A stretch of 5,630 nt of DNA from contig JAJXSV010000165.1 in the NCBI GenBank assembly GCA_021784375.1, positions 1 to 5,630 of the forward strand, read 5' to 3'. Position numbers and translations under genes: made by a program. Source of the DNA: Actinomycetes bacterium (lineage in GTDB: Bacteria; Actinomycetota; Actinomycetes; S36-B12; UBA5976). The notes beneath the pieces are model-generated. The model did not search any database. It was given only the letters and a program-made list of their open reading frames with translations, and was not told the DNA's origin. Positions 1 to 5,630 of this stretch are shown piece after piece. Each line of letters opens with the position of its first letter. Positions within the stretch are counted from its first letter, which is position 1.

Positions 1-2
1 TG

Positions 3-377
3 GCGTTGCACCTCAACAGCACCATGCACGAGGAGTACCCGGAGCGATTCCCGGTCTCCAAGTTCCTGCACGAGGTGGTGGCGCTCGGCGTCAAGACGCT
101 CGATGCCAACGGCGCCTTCCCGCCGGAGGTGGCTGCCCTTGCCAAGGGCGGCTCGGACATGACGGCCGATCAGGCGCGTGCGGTCGTGGAAAACGCGCTG
201 GCCGAGGAAATCGGCATCATGCTCGACGAGCACATGGTGGAGGATGCGTCACAGATCGATCTGGCCATGATCATCGGCGCCGGTTGGCCCTTCGCGCTGG
301 GTGGCATCTGCGCCTACCTCGACTACGCCGGTATCAGCAAGCGCGTCAACGGCAAGCCCTTCGGCGTTGGCCGCTGA
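3..377 (+). CDS. 3-hydroxyacyl-CoA dehydrogenase / fatty-acid oxidation protein, C-terminal fragment
   Basis: This is the 3' end of a gene that starts outside the window; 124 codons are visible before a TGA at 375-377. The frame is open to the window edge, so the TTG at position 6 and the ATG at 24 are internal codons, not starts. The segment resembles the last 3-hydroxyacyl-CoA dehydrogenase C-terminal domain of FadB/FadJ-type multifunctional beta-oxidation enzymes. Those enzymes oxidise 3-hydroxyacyl-CoA to 3-ketoacyl-CoA with NAD in the cytoplasm. The clearest match is the block IDLAMIIGAGWPFALGG followed by a YLDYAG stretch, which corresponds to the family's DLA-x-GxGxPxxxGG-x-YxD signature near the end of the domain. 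The preceding helix (VENALAEEIGIMLDEHMVED) matches the family's 'N-EA-x-x-L-E-G-V' helix. Whether the full protein also has an enoyl-CoA hydratase domain cannot be seen. It converges with orn and ends 13 nt before a shared hairpin. Confidence 0.85.
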   Translation, partial: ALHLNSTMHEEYPERFPVSKFLHEVVALGVKTLDANGAFPPEVAALAKGGSDMTADQARAVVENALAEEIGIMLDEHMVEDASQIDLAMIIGAGWPFALGGICAYLDYAGISKRVNGKPFGVGR

Positions 378-390
378 CCTCCGCGTACCG

Positions 391-460
391 CGCTTCGGAA
401 GCAAGAAGGCGTATCCCTGCCGCTCAAGCAACCGGGATACGCCTTCTTGCTTCCGAAGCG
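391..460. terminator. Bidirectional hairpin terminator between convergent genes
   Basis: Positions 391-417 and 434-460 are perfect reverse complements over 27 bp, separated by a 16-nt loop (418-433). The left arm begins CGCTTCGGAAGC and the right arm ends GCTTCCGAAGCG. The stem starts 13 nt after the fad-type stop codon. On the other strand it starts one base after the orn stop codon (462-464), so both convergent genes run into it. Neither side is followed by a run of T; such U-tract-less strong hairpins are common in actinobacteria. Position and symmetry point to a factor-independent terminator working in both directions. An mRNA 3'-end stabilising role would look the same. Confidence 0.88.
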
Positions 461-461
461 G

Positions 462-1115
462 CTACTTGCCGTTACCGGTGAAGTTGATACTGGCGGCCTT
501 GGCGGCCGCTGTGTCGGGACCAGGCTGGGCCGCGAACACCATGGAGCGGTAGTAGCGCAGTTCGCGGATGGAATCGAGGATGTCCCCGAGCGCACGGTGG
601 CCGCCGACCTTCTTGGGGGAATTGAAGTACACGCGCGGGTACCAGCGTCGCGTGAGTTCCTTGATCGTCGACACATCGACCAGCCGGTAATGCAGATGGG
701 CGTCCAGCTGCGGCATGTGGCGGGCCAGATACATACGGTCGACGTACACCGACGACCCCGCCAGAGGAGCCTTGCGGGCCTCGGGCACATGCTGCTTCAC
801 GTACTCCAGCACCCGCTGTTCGGCCACCGAAAGCTCCTCGCCTTCGGGGATGAGGGGCAGCAGTCCGGATTCGGTGTGCATGTTCACCACGAAGGGATCC
901 ATACCCGCCAGCTTCTCAGGGGTGGTCTTGATGACGATGTCGAGGCCCTCGTCGAGTGGCGTGAGGTCGGCCTCCGTGACGATGACCGCGATCTCGACGA
1001 GCACGTCGTTCTCGACATCCAGGCCCGTCATCTCGCAGTCGATCCAGACCAGGCGCTCCTGCGGACGGTTGGCCGCCCAGGCGTTCTCGTCGAAAGTCTC
1101 GTTGCCGTCATTCAT
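462..1115 (-). CDS. orn: Oligoribonuclease (3'-to-5' exoribonuclease, DEDDh family)
   Basis: The predicted 217-residue protein degrades very short RNAs (2-5 nt, including the linear product of c-di-GMP breakdown) to mononucleotides in the cytoplasm, completing mRNA decay. All DEDDh exonuclease residues are present at the expected spacing: D26 and E28 in WIDCEMTGLD (ExoI), D126 in SSVYVDRMYL (ExoII), and H173 with D178 in GGHRALGD (ExoIII, HxxxxD). The HYRLVDVSTIKELTRRW stretch is also typical of Orn. The start at 1115 is chosen because AAGGGA (1120-1125, read on the minus strand) lies 4 nt upstream; the open frame continues far upstream only as antisense to the next gene. Compared with E. coli Orn, where the first catalytic Asp is residue 12, there is a short N-terminal extension of about 14 residues (MNDGNETFDENAWAANRPQ). 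No ATG, GTG or TTG lies between M1 and the ExoI motif, so the extension is probably real. The last 25 residues form a low-complexity Ala-rich tail. Confidence 0.95.
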   Translation of the reverse strand: MNDGNETFDENAWAANRPQERLVWIDCEMTGLDVENDVLVEIAVIVTEADLTPLDEGLDIVIKTTPEKLAGMDPFVVNMHTESGLLPLIPEGEELSVAEQRVLEYVKQHVPEARKAPLAGSSVYVDRMYLARHMPQLDAHLHYRLVDVSTIKELTRRWYPRVYFNSPKKVGGHRALGDILDSIRELRYYRSMVFAAQPGPDTAAAKAASINFTGNGK

Positions 1116-1247
1116 GATGTCCCTTCCCCGGCCACGGCCGCGGGAGTCCGCTGATGAGCGCCTTTCGGTGCCCGCGGGAAATAGGCTACGGGCATATCGC
1201 GCGGGCATTGGCACGGGCGCGCCCCGGGGATCAAGGAGGACACGCGG
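1116..1247. promoter_or_regulatory. Divergent intergenic region between orn and the glycosyltransferase genes
   Basis: This 132-bp gap must hold the promoters of two divergently read units unless one is expressed from further away. The only -10-like matches to the actinobacterial TAnnnT consensus I can point to overlap: TAGGCT at 1182-1187 for the plus strand, and TAGCCT at 1188-1183 for the minus strand. Neither has a recognisable TTGACA-like -35 at 16-18 bp, so the exact promoter positions are weakly supported. No clear operator palindrome or riboswitch was seen. Confidence 0.3.
1233..1239 (+). promoter_or_regulatory. Strong Shine-Dalgarno site of the first glycosyltransferase gene
   Basis: AAGGAGG sits 8 nt upstream of the ATG at 1248 and is complementary to the 16S rRNA 3' end. 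It fixes the start of the first glycosyltransferase gene. It also marks the beginning of the three-gene unit, because the two downstream genes have only weak sites and overlap their upstream neighbours. Confidence 0.85.
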
Positions 1248-2945
1248 ATGCGCCGACTCAGGGTCAAATGGCAGGCGTTGCTGGAGCGGGTCAAGGGCGA
1301 TCCGCGGGTCCGGCTCTTCCGCCAGGCCTGGCCCTCCATCGCGCGCACTTTCACCAATGCCTTCCGCGTCATCTTCGGCCTGCCGCGCCTGGCTGTCGCG
1401 CGCCAGCGGGTACAGCGCGAGGACTGGGAAGGCGTGATCCGCGTTCTGACCCCGCACGTGAAGCGCGACTACCCGCTGGCCCGCAGCGCCCGGGTGCTGG
1501 TGAGCGCCTTCGGCAAGATCGGCGATTTCGACGCCGCCTACCTGCTGGCGGACCGACTGGCCCGCATCAGTCGCCAGCCCAACGACATCAAGCGCGCCGA
1601 ATCCCTGCGCGGCAGAGTGGTGGAAGTGCATCCGGCCTGGTTGCCTTCCGTGGGCATCAAGCGGCCAGAGCTGATCGAGCGGCCGACGGAGCGTCGTGTG
1701 CTCTACCTGGCCAAGGAGTCTGCGCCCTATCTCCACAACGGCTTCTGCACGCGTAGCCACGAGACGTTGCGCGCGGTGAAGGGCACGGGCACCGCAGTGG
1801 TGGCCGTCACCATGCCCGGCTTCCCCGCCGTCATCAAGGTGGAAAACGCCCCCGACGAGGTCACCGTCGACGACATCACCTACAAGCACCTGCTTCCCAA
1901 CGCCCACCTCTCGGGCATGGCAGTCAATGAGTACCTCGACCTCTCCGCAACGGCGCTGGCCAGGTTTGTGTTGGAGTTCCGCCCCACGGTGTTGCACATC
2001 GGCTCCGGTCATCGCGGCTTCGAGACGGCTCTCGTTGGCCGGGCCATCGCGGAGTGGTACGGCATCCCGTGGATGTACGAAGTGCGGTCCTTTTTCGAGA
2101 CCACCTGGACGAGCGACAAGCGCTATATGGAGTCGGCCCCCTACTTCCACCAGCGTCACGCCACCGAAGGCCGCTGCATGGCCTCCGCCGACTACGTCGT
2201 CACGCTCTCCGGGCCCATGCGCGACGAGATCGTCGAGCAGCACCGCGTGCCGGTCGACAAGGTGACGGGTATCCCCAATGCGGTCGACATTGATCGCTTC
2301 TCACCCGAGGTGCGTGACGAGGACCTGCGAGCACGGTTGGGTCTCACCGGCAGCAAGGTCATCGGTTACGTCAGCAACCTCTCGCATCCGCGTGAAGGCC
2401 AGGAGGCCATGATCAAGGCCGTGCCCCTGCTCAAGCAGATGGGCATCCCGGCCAAGGCGCTGCTCGTCGGCGATGGTGCCCGCAAGCCCGAGCTGGAGGC
2501 GCTGGCCCGCCAGCTGGGCGTCAGCAACGATGTGGTGTTCACGGGCTCCATTCCCTTCGAGCAGGTATCCCACTACTACGCGCAGATCGACCTCTTCGTG
2601 GTGCCCCGTACCAACGAGCGTGCCGGTCGTCTGGTCTCGCCCATGAAGCCCTTCGAAGCTATGGCCATGGACATTCCCCTGCTGGTGTCCGACCTACCGG
2701 CCCTGGTGGAGATCGTGGACGATGCACACGAACCGCGCGGGCGCACCTACAAGGCGGAGGACGCGGCCGATCTGGCGCGGGTTGCCGCGCAGTGCTTCAA
2801 CGACCAGGCGGGCACGCAGGAACGCATCCGCAACGCTGCCGCCTGGGTTCGGCGCGAGCGCACCTGGTCGGCCAACGGCCAGAACTTCGTGGCCGCGTAT
2901 GAGCAGGCCGAGCGTCGCTTCGCGGCCAAGGCGGTGCACGCATGA
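1248..2945 (+). CDS. GT4-type glycosyltransferase with N-terminal helical (TPR-like) region
   Basis: The 565-residue protein is likely a cytoplasmic, retaining GT-B glycosyltransferase that uses a nucleotide-activated sugar. Residues 150-290 look like the acceptor-side Rossmann domain: a glycine-containing loop with APYLHNGFCTRSHETLRA (159-176), then LHIGSGHRG (249-257) and PWMYEVRSFFETTW (274-287). Residues 341-347 (GIPNAVD) are the usual family landmark before the C-terminal domain. Residues 371-490 form the donor-binding domain: GYVSNLSHPREG (373-384), LLVGDGARKPELEALA (405-420), VVFTGSIP (429-436), and KPFEAMAMDIPLLVSDLPAL (467-486), the GT4 sugar-nucleotide signature carrying E470. An acidic residue exactly eight before it is absent (L462), as in several GT4 subgroups. 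Residues 1-145 are extra for a GT4 enzyme, which usually has 350-420 residues; they look helical, and 51-126 has paired helices resembling TPR repeats. The start is set by AAGGAGG at 1233. The stop overlaps the next gene's ATG. Donor and acceptor cannot be told from sequence. Confidence 0.85.
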   Translation: MRRLRVKWQALLERVKGDPRVRLFRQAWPSIARTFTNAFRVIFGLPRLAVARQRVQREDWEGVIRVLTPHVKRDYPLARSARVLVSAFGKIGDFDAAYLLADRLARISRQPNDIKRAESLRGRVVEVHPAWLPSVGIKRPELIERPTERRVLYLAKESAPYLHNGFCTRSHETLRAVKGTGTAVVAVTMPGFPAVIKVENAPDEVTVDDITYKHLLPNAHLSGMAVNEYLDLSATALARFVLEFRPTVLHIGSGHRGFETALVGRAIAEWYGIPWMYEVRSFFETTWTSDKRYMESAPYFHQRHATEGRCMASADYVVTLSGPMRDEIVEQHRVPVDKVTGIPNAVDIDRFSPEVRDEDLRARLGLTGSKVIGYVSNLSHPREGQEAMIKAVPLLKQMGIPAKALLVGDGARKPELEALARQLGVSNDVVFTGSIPFEQVSHYYAQIDLFVVPRTNERAGRLVSPMKPFEAMAMDIPLLVSDLPALVEIVDDAHEPRGRTYKAEDAADLARVAAQCFNDQAGTQERIRNAAAWVRRERTWSANGQNFVAAYEQAERRFAAKAVHA

Positions 2946-4141
2946 TCTTCGACGACAAGCTGCCGCAGAAGCGCTCGTTGGAGCGTCGTTGGAGCATGCA
3001 GCAGGCCATCACCGTGCATCCCACGCGTGAGTCCTCGGCCTGGCTGTACTCGCCGAACTTCGTGGGCAATCCCTACCAGCACCTGCTCATGATGCAGATG
3101 CCGGAGCACGACATCACGGCCATGGGTGCGCAGGCGCACGGTGACGCCGTGCGAATGCTGAAAGCGGCGGCGCACGTGGATCAGCGGGTGTGGCATCTGC
3201 ACTGGCTCAACGTGGTGCTGGCCGGCGCCAAGACGCGCGAAGAGGCCGAGAAGCGAGTGGCCTCCTTCGAAGGCTCGCTCGAGACCATGCAGAAGCAAGG
3301 CGTGCGTCTGGTGTGGACGATGCACAACGTGCTGCCGCATGAATCGGTGTTCGAGGACCTGGAAGTGAAGCTGCGCGAGATCATGTGTGACCGCGCCGAG
3401 ATGATCCACATCATGAATCCGGATTCCATCGCAGCCGCCGCCGCCTATTTCACGGTCCCTGCTGAGAAGGTGGTTCGCGTCGAGCACCCCGGCTATCAGG
3501 GCTACTACCCGGAGCGCTATTCGCGTGCCGGGGCCCGTGCCCAACTGGGCTTCGGCCCCAATGAGCAGGTCTCGCTCGTGCTCGGTGCCATCAAGCCCTA
3601 CAAGGGCTTGCTGGAGTTGGCCGAGGTCTTCGACGAGCTCAGTCGCCAGCATCCCCGCAAGGTCAACCTCTTCATCGCCGGTGGTGCCGGCAATGACGAG
3701 GGCACCAAGCGACTGCTCGACATGGCAGCGCTGCACCCCGCCATCCATGTGTTGCCCGAGCGCATCGTGCCCGAGGACATCTGGACCTTGTTCGTGGCAG
3801 CGGACAACGCCATCATCCCCTACAAGGCCTCGCTCAATTCGGGATCGTTGGTGCTGGCCCTCAGCATGGGCACACCGGTCATCGCCTCCTCCACCGCGGG
3901 CTCCACACATCTGCTGGCCGATGGGGCCGGTCGCGTGTACTCATCACATGACGAACTCGGGGCCGAGTTGCTGAACACTGCTTGGCAGGAGCCTGCGCGC
4001 GAACGCGCACTGGTCATGCGCCAGCGTCTGCGGCCGTCGCATATCTCGGATACTTTTGCCCGAGTGGCCCGCGCCTTCATGGATCAGGGTGTGGTGGCTG
4101 CACGTGCGGTGGCCGGACCCAATGGTGGCCTCGATGACTGA
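2942..4141 (+). CDS. GT-B fold glycosyltransferase (GT4-like, 'HxHW / TxHNxLPHE' subgroup)
   Basis: The 399-residue protein lacks a signal peptide or membrane segment, so it is probably cytoplasmic or peripheral at the membrane. The N-terminal half has GNPYQHLL (42-49), HLHWLN (85-90) and WTMHNVLPHE (125-134). These landmarks recur in GT-B enzymes of polysaccharide and glycolipid clusters. The C-terminal half has LGAIKPYKGLLELAEVF (214-230), with the K/R-KG donor-phosphate loop; LFIAGGAG (243-250); LPERIVPEDI (271-280); and IIPYKASLNSGSLVLALSMG (291-310) followed by TPVIAS. The last stretch aligns with the GT4 EX7E region, but leucine (L305) stands where the usual second Glu would be; an SG pair (300-301) takes over the local signature, so classical EX7E chemistry cannot be assumed. 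The ATG overlaps the upstream TGA in ATGA, indicating coupled translation. A later ATG at 2996 (M19) is a less likely start because it lacks a well-placed ribosome site. Sugar specificity is unknown. Confidence 0.82.
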   Translation: MIFDDKLPQKRSLERRWSMQQAITVHPTRESSAWLYSPNFVGNPYQHLLMMQMPEHDITAMGAQAHGDAVRMLKAAAHVDQRVWHLHWLNVVLAGAKTREEAEKRVASFEGSLETMQKQGVRLVWTMHNVLPHESVFEDLEVKLREIMCDRAEMIHIMNPDSIAAAAAYFTVPAEKVVRVEHPGYQGYYPERYSRAGARAQLGFGPNEQVSLVLGAIKPYKGLLELAEVFDELSRQHPRKVNLFIAGGAGNDEGTKRLLDMAALHPAIHVLPERIVPEDIWTLFVAADNAIIPYKASLNSGSLVLALSMGTPVIASSTAGSTHLLADGAGRVYSSHDELGAELLNTAWQEPARERALVMRQRLRPSHISDTFARVARAFMDQGVVAARAVAGPNGGLDD

Positions 4142-5453
4142 ATCCCGTTCCATCCTGCTCGTCACGAGCAATGGATTCGGTATGGGTCACCTGGTGCGGC
4201 AACTGGCCATTGCGGCGCAACTGCCCGCCGATGTGCGCTGCACCATCATGACGCTGTCCCAGGCGGCACCGGTGGCGGTGCGCGGGGGAGCGGTGCTGGA
4301 GTACTGCCCGAGCTACACCTCACCCTGGCTTACCAAGCGCATGTGGCATCGCGGATACCTACGAGATCGCATCGTGGCCCTGGCCGAGGAGGTCGACGCC
4401 GACGTTGTGGCCTTCGACGGAGTGGTGCCCTACGCCGGGCTGCTGGCTGCACTGCGTCGGCTACCGGTGGCCGCCGTGTGGGTGCGACGCGGCGTGTGGC
4501 GGGTTGATGCCACCACCTCGCCGCTCGCCTTCGCCGACCTCTTCGATCTCATCATCGAACCCGGCGACCTCGGGGACGGCATGGATGCCGGAGCCACCCA
4601 CAAGCGCGGTGACGCGCGCAAGGTCGGCGTCATCACGCAGGCTGGTCCGCACTCCATGCTCGATCGTGCGCAGGCCGCGGCCGTCCTGGGCGTGGACCCC
4701 GACCGGCCCACCGTGCTCTTCAACGTCGGCAGCAACGCCATCGCCGGCCTCGATGCCATCATGGCGAGGCTCGCGGAACGTGAAGACCTCAACTTTGTCA
4801 CCACCAAGGACGCACTCGGTCGCAATCGCTCCGGTGCGCAAGGTGCACGCATCCGGACCGTCACCGGCGTGTTTCCCCTGCATCCCTATCTGGCGGCCGT
4901 CGATCTCGCCGTCACCTCGGTGGGCTACAACGCGGCTCATGAGTTCACCGCGTGTGCCGTGCCCACCGTGCTGGTGCCCGCGGACAACGTCACCGACGAC
5001 CAGCGCGCACGTGCCCTGGCCATGCAGGCGCAGGGCGTGGGCGTGGCGGTCGAAGCGAGCTCACCGGACACCCTGGCCCGGGTGGTCGAGGGGCTCATCG
5101 ATGACGAACTGGCTCGTGCGCAGATGGCCTCCAATGCACGGGAGCTGCAGCGGCATTGGGGTGACGGCGCGCTCGAGACAGCGGCCATGCTGCTCAAGCT
5201 GCGCCCGCACACCAAGCCCGACCTCATCCCTCTGGTACGTCTACGGGCCCGCCTGCTTGCGGAGTGGCTGCTGGGATTCCGCGACCGTCGTCCGGCGCTG
5301 GCTGGCGTCGTGATCACCGAGGATCTGCTGTCCGTGGATCTGGCCGGCCAGACCGCCGTCGAGCACGTGCACCCCGGTCTGAGCGCCGATTACCGCGACC
5401 GCCGCACGGTGATCGCCGAGACCTGGTACGGCCGGCGCCCCACACAGGGTTGA
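4134..5453 (+). CDS. MurG/GT28-like glycosyltransferase with C-terminal tail
   Basis: The 439-residue protein resembles inverting GT-B enzymes of the GT28/GT1 (MurG-like, 'predicted glycosyltransferase') group. The N-terminal domain opens with strand ILLVTSNGFGMGHLVRQLAI (7-26), whose GxGxxxR loop matches the acceptor-side glycine loop. The C-terminal domain has VLFNVGSNA (194-202) and PLHPYLAAVDLAVTSVG (248-264), then YNAAHEFTACAVPTVLVPAD (265-284) and DDQRARALAMQAQGVGVAVE (288-307). This reproduces the MurG-type pattern of a Glu in the nucleotide-ribose helix (E270), a small-Pro turn, and D/Q (D289, Q290) before the closing helix. Residues 360-439 extend past the normal domain end and I recognise no family in them. 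The ATG at 4134 is chosen because it gives an 8-nt overlap with the upstream stop at 4139-4141. An in-frame ATG at 4122 would add four residues and cannot be excluded; both have only weak GGTGG-like sites. No transmembrane segment is obvious. Confidence 0.82.
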   Translation: MTESRSILLVTSNGFGMGHLVRQLAIAAQLPADVRCTIMTLSQAAPVAVRGGAVLEYCPSYTSPWLTKRMWHRGYLRDRIVALAEEVDADVVAFDGVVPYAGLLAALRRLPVAAVWVRRGVWRVDATTSPLAFADLFDLIIEPGDLGDGMDAGATHKRGDARKVGVITQAGPHSMLDRAQAAAVLGVDPDRPTVLFNVGSNAIAGLDAIMARLAEREDLNFVTTKDALGRNRSGAQGARIRTVTGVFPLHPYLAAVDLAVTSVGYNAAHEFTACAVPTVLVPADNVTDDQRARALAMQAQGVGVAVEASSPDTLARVVEGLIDDELARAQMASNARELQRHWGDGALETAAMLLKLRPHTKPDLIPLVRLRARLLAEWLLGFRDRRPALAGVVITEDLLSVDLAGQTAVEHVHPGLSADYRDRRTVIAETWYGRRPTQG

Positions 5454-5568
5454 TGCAGGGGGCGGGAATTGCCAACTCTTCGCTCCGGGGGATGCCAATT
5501 CTGGGAAGCCTCTGTGATCGTCAGGGAAAGGGCAGAGTTATGTAAATCCGGCCGATAAAGTTGCCGCC
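5454..5568 (+). promoter_or_regulatory. Intergenic region with candidate promoter for the cysD-like gene
   Basis: The 115-bp gap separates the glycosyltransferase unit from the cysD-like gene. Its second half is visibly richer in A/T than the flanking genes, as expected for a promoter. TAAAGT at 5556-5561 fits the actinobacterial -10 consensus TAnnnT and ends 7 nt before the ATG at 5569, so transcription could begin at or next to the start codon. No convincing Shine-Dalgarno sequence lies in front of that ATG, which agrees with a leaderless transcript. No clear -35 box is seen at 16-18 bp. No U-tract terminator for the upstream unit was found. Confidence 0.4.
5470..5502. repeat. Spaced direct repeat TGCCAAYTCT
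   Basis: TGCCAACTCT (5470-5479) and TGCCAATTCT (5493-5502) match at nine of ten positions, with starts 23 bp apart. That spacing is close to two helical turns, so both copies would face roughly the same side of the DNA. The pair also creates a short inverted repeat, GAATTG (5466-5471) with CAATTC (5496-5501). It lies 67-99 bp upstream of the cysD-like start and could be an operator, but two short copies can also arise by chance. Confidence 0.35.
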
Positions 5569-5630
5569 ATGTCCCGTCAAGAGATGCTCGATGTACTCGA
5601 GGCAGAGACGATCGAGATCATCCGCGAGAC
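5569..5630 (+). CDS. cysD: Probable sulfate adenylyltransferase subunit 2 (CysD), N-terminal fragment
   Basis: Only 20 complete codons are present before the window ends: MSRQEMLDVLEAETIEIIRE. The L-x-x-LEAE[ST]I-x-I-[IL/M]-RE pattern is the usual N-terminal helix of CysD, which precedes the PP-loop (SGGKDS) region not reached here. CysD with the GTPase CysN makes adenosine phosphosulfate from ATP and sulfate, in cysteine biosynthesis or as the first step to PAPS for sulfation. The related PP-loop enzyme PAPS/APS reductase, or a CysD-like paralogue in a sugar-modification locus, are alternatives that this short piece does not exclude. The ATG at 5569 gives the expected N-terminal length; M6 at 5584 is a possible later start. 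The gene reads in the same direction as the three glycosyltransferases, 115 bp downstream. Confidence 0.6.
   Translation, partial: MSRQEMLDVLEAETIEIIRE

Noticed and set aside
391..460. The long inverted repeat considered as an insertion-sequence terminal repeat, a toxin-antitoxin or retron-type structured RNA, or a CRISPR-like unit.
   Set aside because: There is a single copy with a 16-nt loop, no transposase or other effector nearby and no repeat array, and it sits exactly between two convergent stop codons. A terminator explains it fully.
447..1154. A 235-codon plus-strand open frame antisense to orn.
   Set aside because: It starts inside the terminator stem and runs opposite all the catalytic motifs of orn; its composition is typical of an antisense shadow.
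1116..2243. The orn reading frame stays open on the minus strand for a further 1128 nt, giving a 593-codon frame antisense to the first glycosyltransferase.
   Set aside because: The translated extension is His/Gly/Ala/Arg-rich with no recognisable domain, it lies opposite a well-supported glycosyltransferase gene, and long antisense open frames are expected in GC-rich DNA. Orn has a proper start with a ribosome site at 1115.
2747..3910. A 387-codon minus-strand open frame spanning the first and second glycosyltransferase genes.
   Set aside because: It covers the junction of two real genes on the other strand, is rich in His, Gly and Arg, and matches no family pattern; it is a codon-bias shadow.
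4405..5313. A 302-codon plus-strand frame inside the MurG-like gene.
   Set aside because: It is Ser/Pro/Arg/Cys-rich, in a shifted frame of a gene with clear GT28-like motifs, with no ribosome site.
5466..5501. GAATTG/CAATTC as the stem of a terminator for the glycosyltransferase unit.
   Set aside because: The stem is only 6 bp, A/T-rich, with a 24-nt loop and no T-run; it is too weak to act as a terminator.

Overview
The window is GC-rich with dense, tightly packed genes. Shine-Dalgarno signals are strong and the proteins are rich in Ala, Arg, Val and Asp. The first gene's C-terminal domain, an Orn-type oligoribonuclease and the strong hairpin without a U-tract all fit a high-GC Gram-positive bacterium (Actinomycetota). 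A Propionibacteriales-type host is possible, but that is a guess from general style and not shown by the sequence.

Layout. (1) Positions 1-377, plus strand: the 3' end of a 3-hydroxyacyl-CoA dehydrogenase (FadB/FadJ-type beta-oxidation protein). (2) Positions 391-460: a perfect 27-bp inverted repeat, almost certainly a bidirectional terminator between two convergent genes. (3) Positions 462-1115, minus strand: oligoribonuclease (orn), complete, with all five DEDDh catalytic residues. (4) Positions 1116-1247: a divergent intergenic region with a consensus-like ribosome binding site for the next gene. (5) Positions 1248-5453, plus strand: three glycosyltransferase genes read as one translationally coupled unit, with a 4-nt ATGA overlap and then an 8-nt overlap. 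They encode a GT4-type enzyme with an extra N-terminal helical, possibly TPR-like, region; a second GT-B enzyme with an altered EX7E region; and a MurG/GT28-like enzyme with a C-terminal tail of about 80 residues. (6) Positions 5454-5568: a comparatively AT-rich intergenic region with a spaced direct repeat and a candidate -10 element. (7) Positions 5569-5630: the first 20 codons of what looks like CysD (sulfate adenylyltransferase subunit 2), cut by the window edge.

How they work together. The three glycosyltransferases probably act in sequence on one glycan, such as a cell-wall polymer, exopolysaccharide or glycolipid. No polymerase, flippase, sugar-nucleotide gene or membrane anchor is visible, so this is at best part of a pathway. 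A sulfate-activation gene directly downstream on the same strand raises the possibility of a sulfated glycan. An unrelated cysteine-assimilation operon is equally compatible with what can be seen. The fad and orn genes are housekeeping neighbours. Nothing here is clearly a new class of system; the most unusual content is the glycosyltransferase trio and its placement beside sulfate activation.
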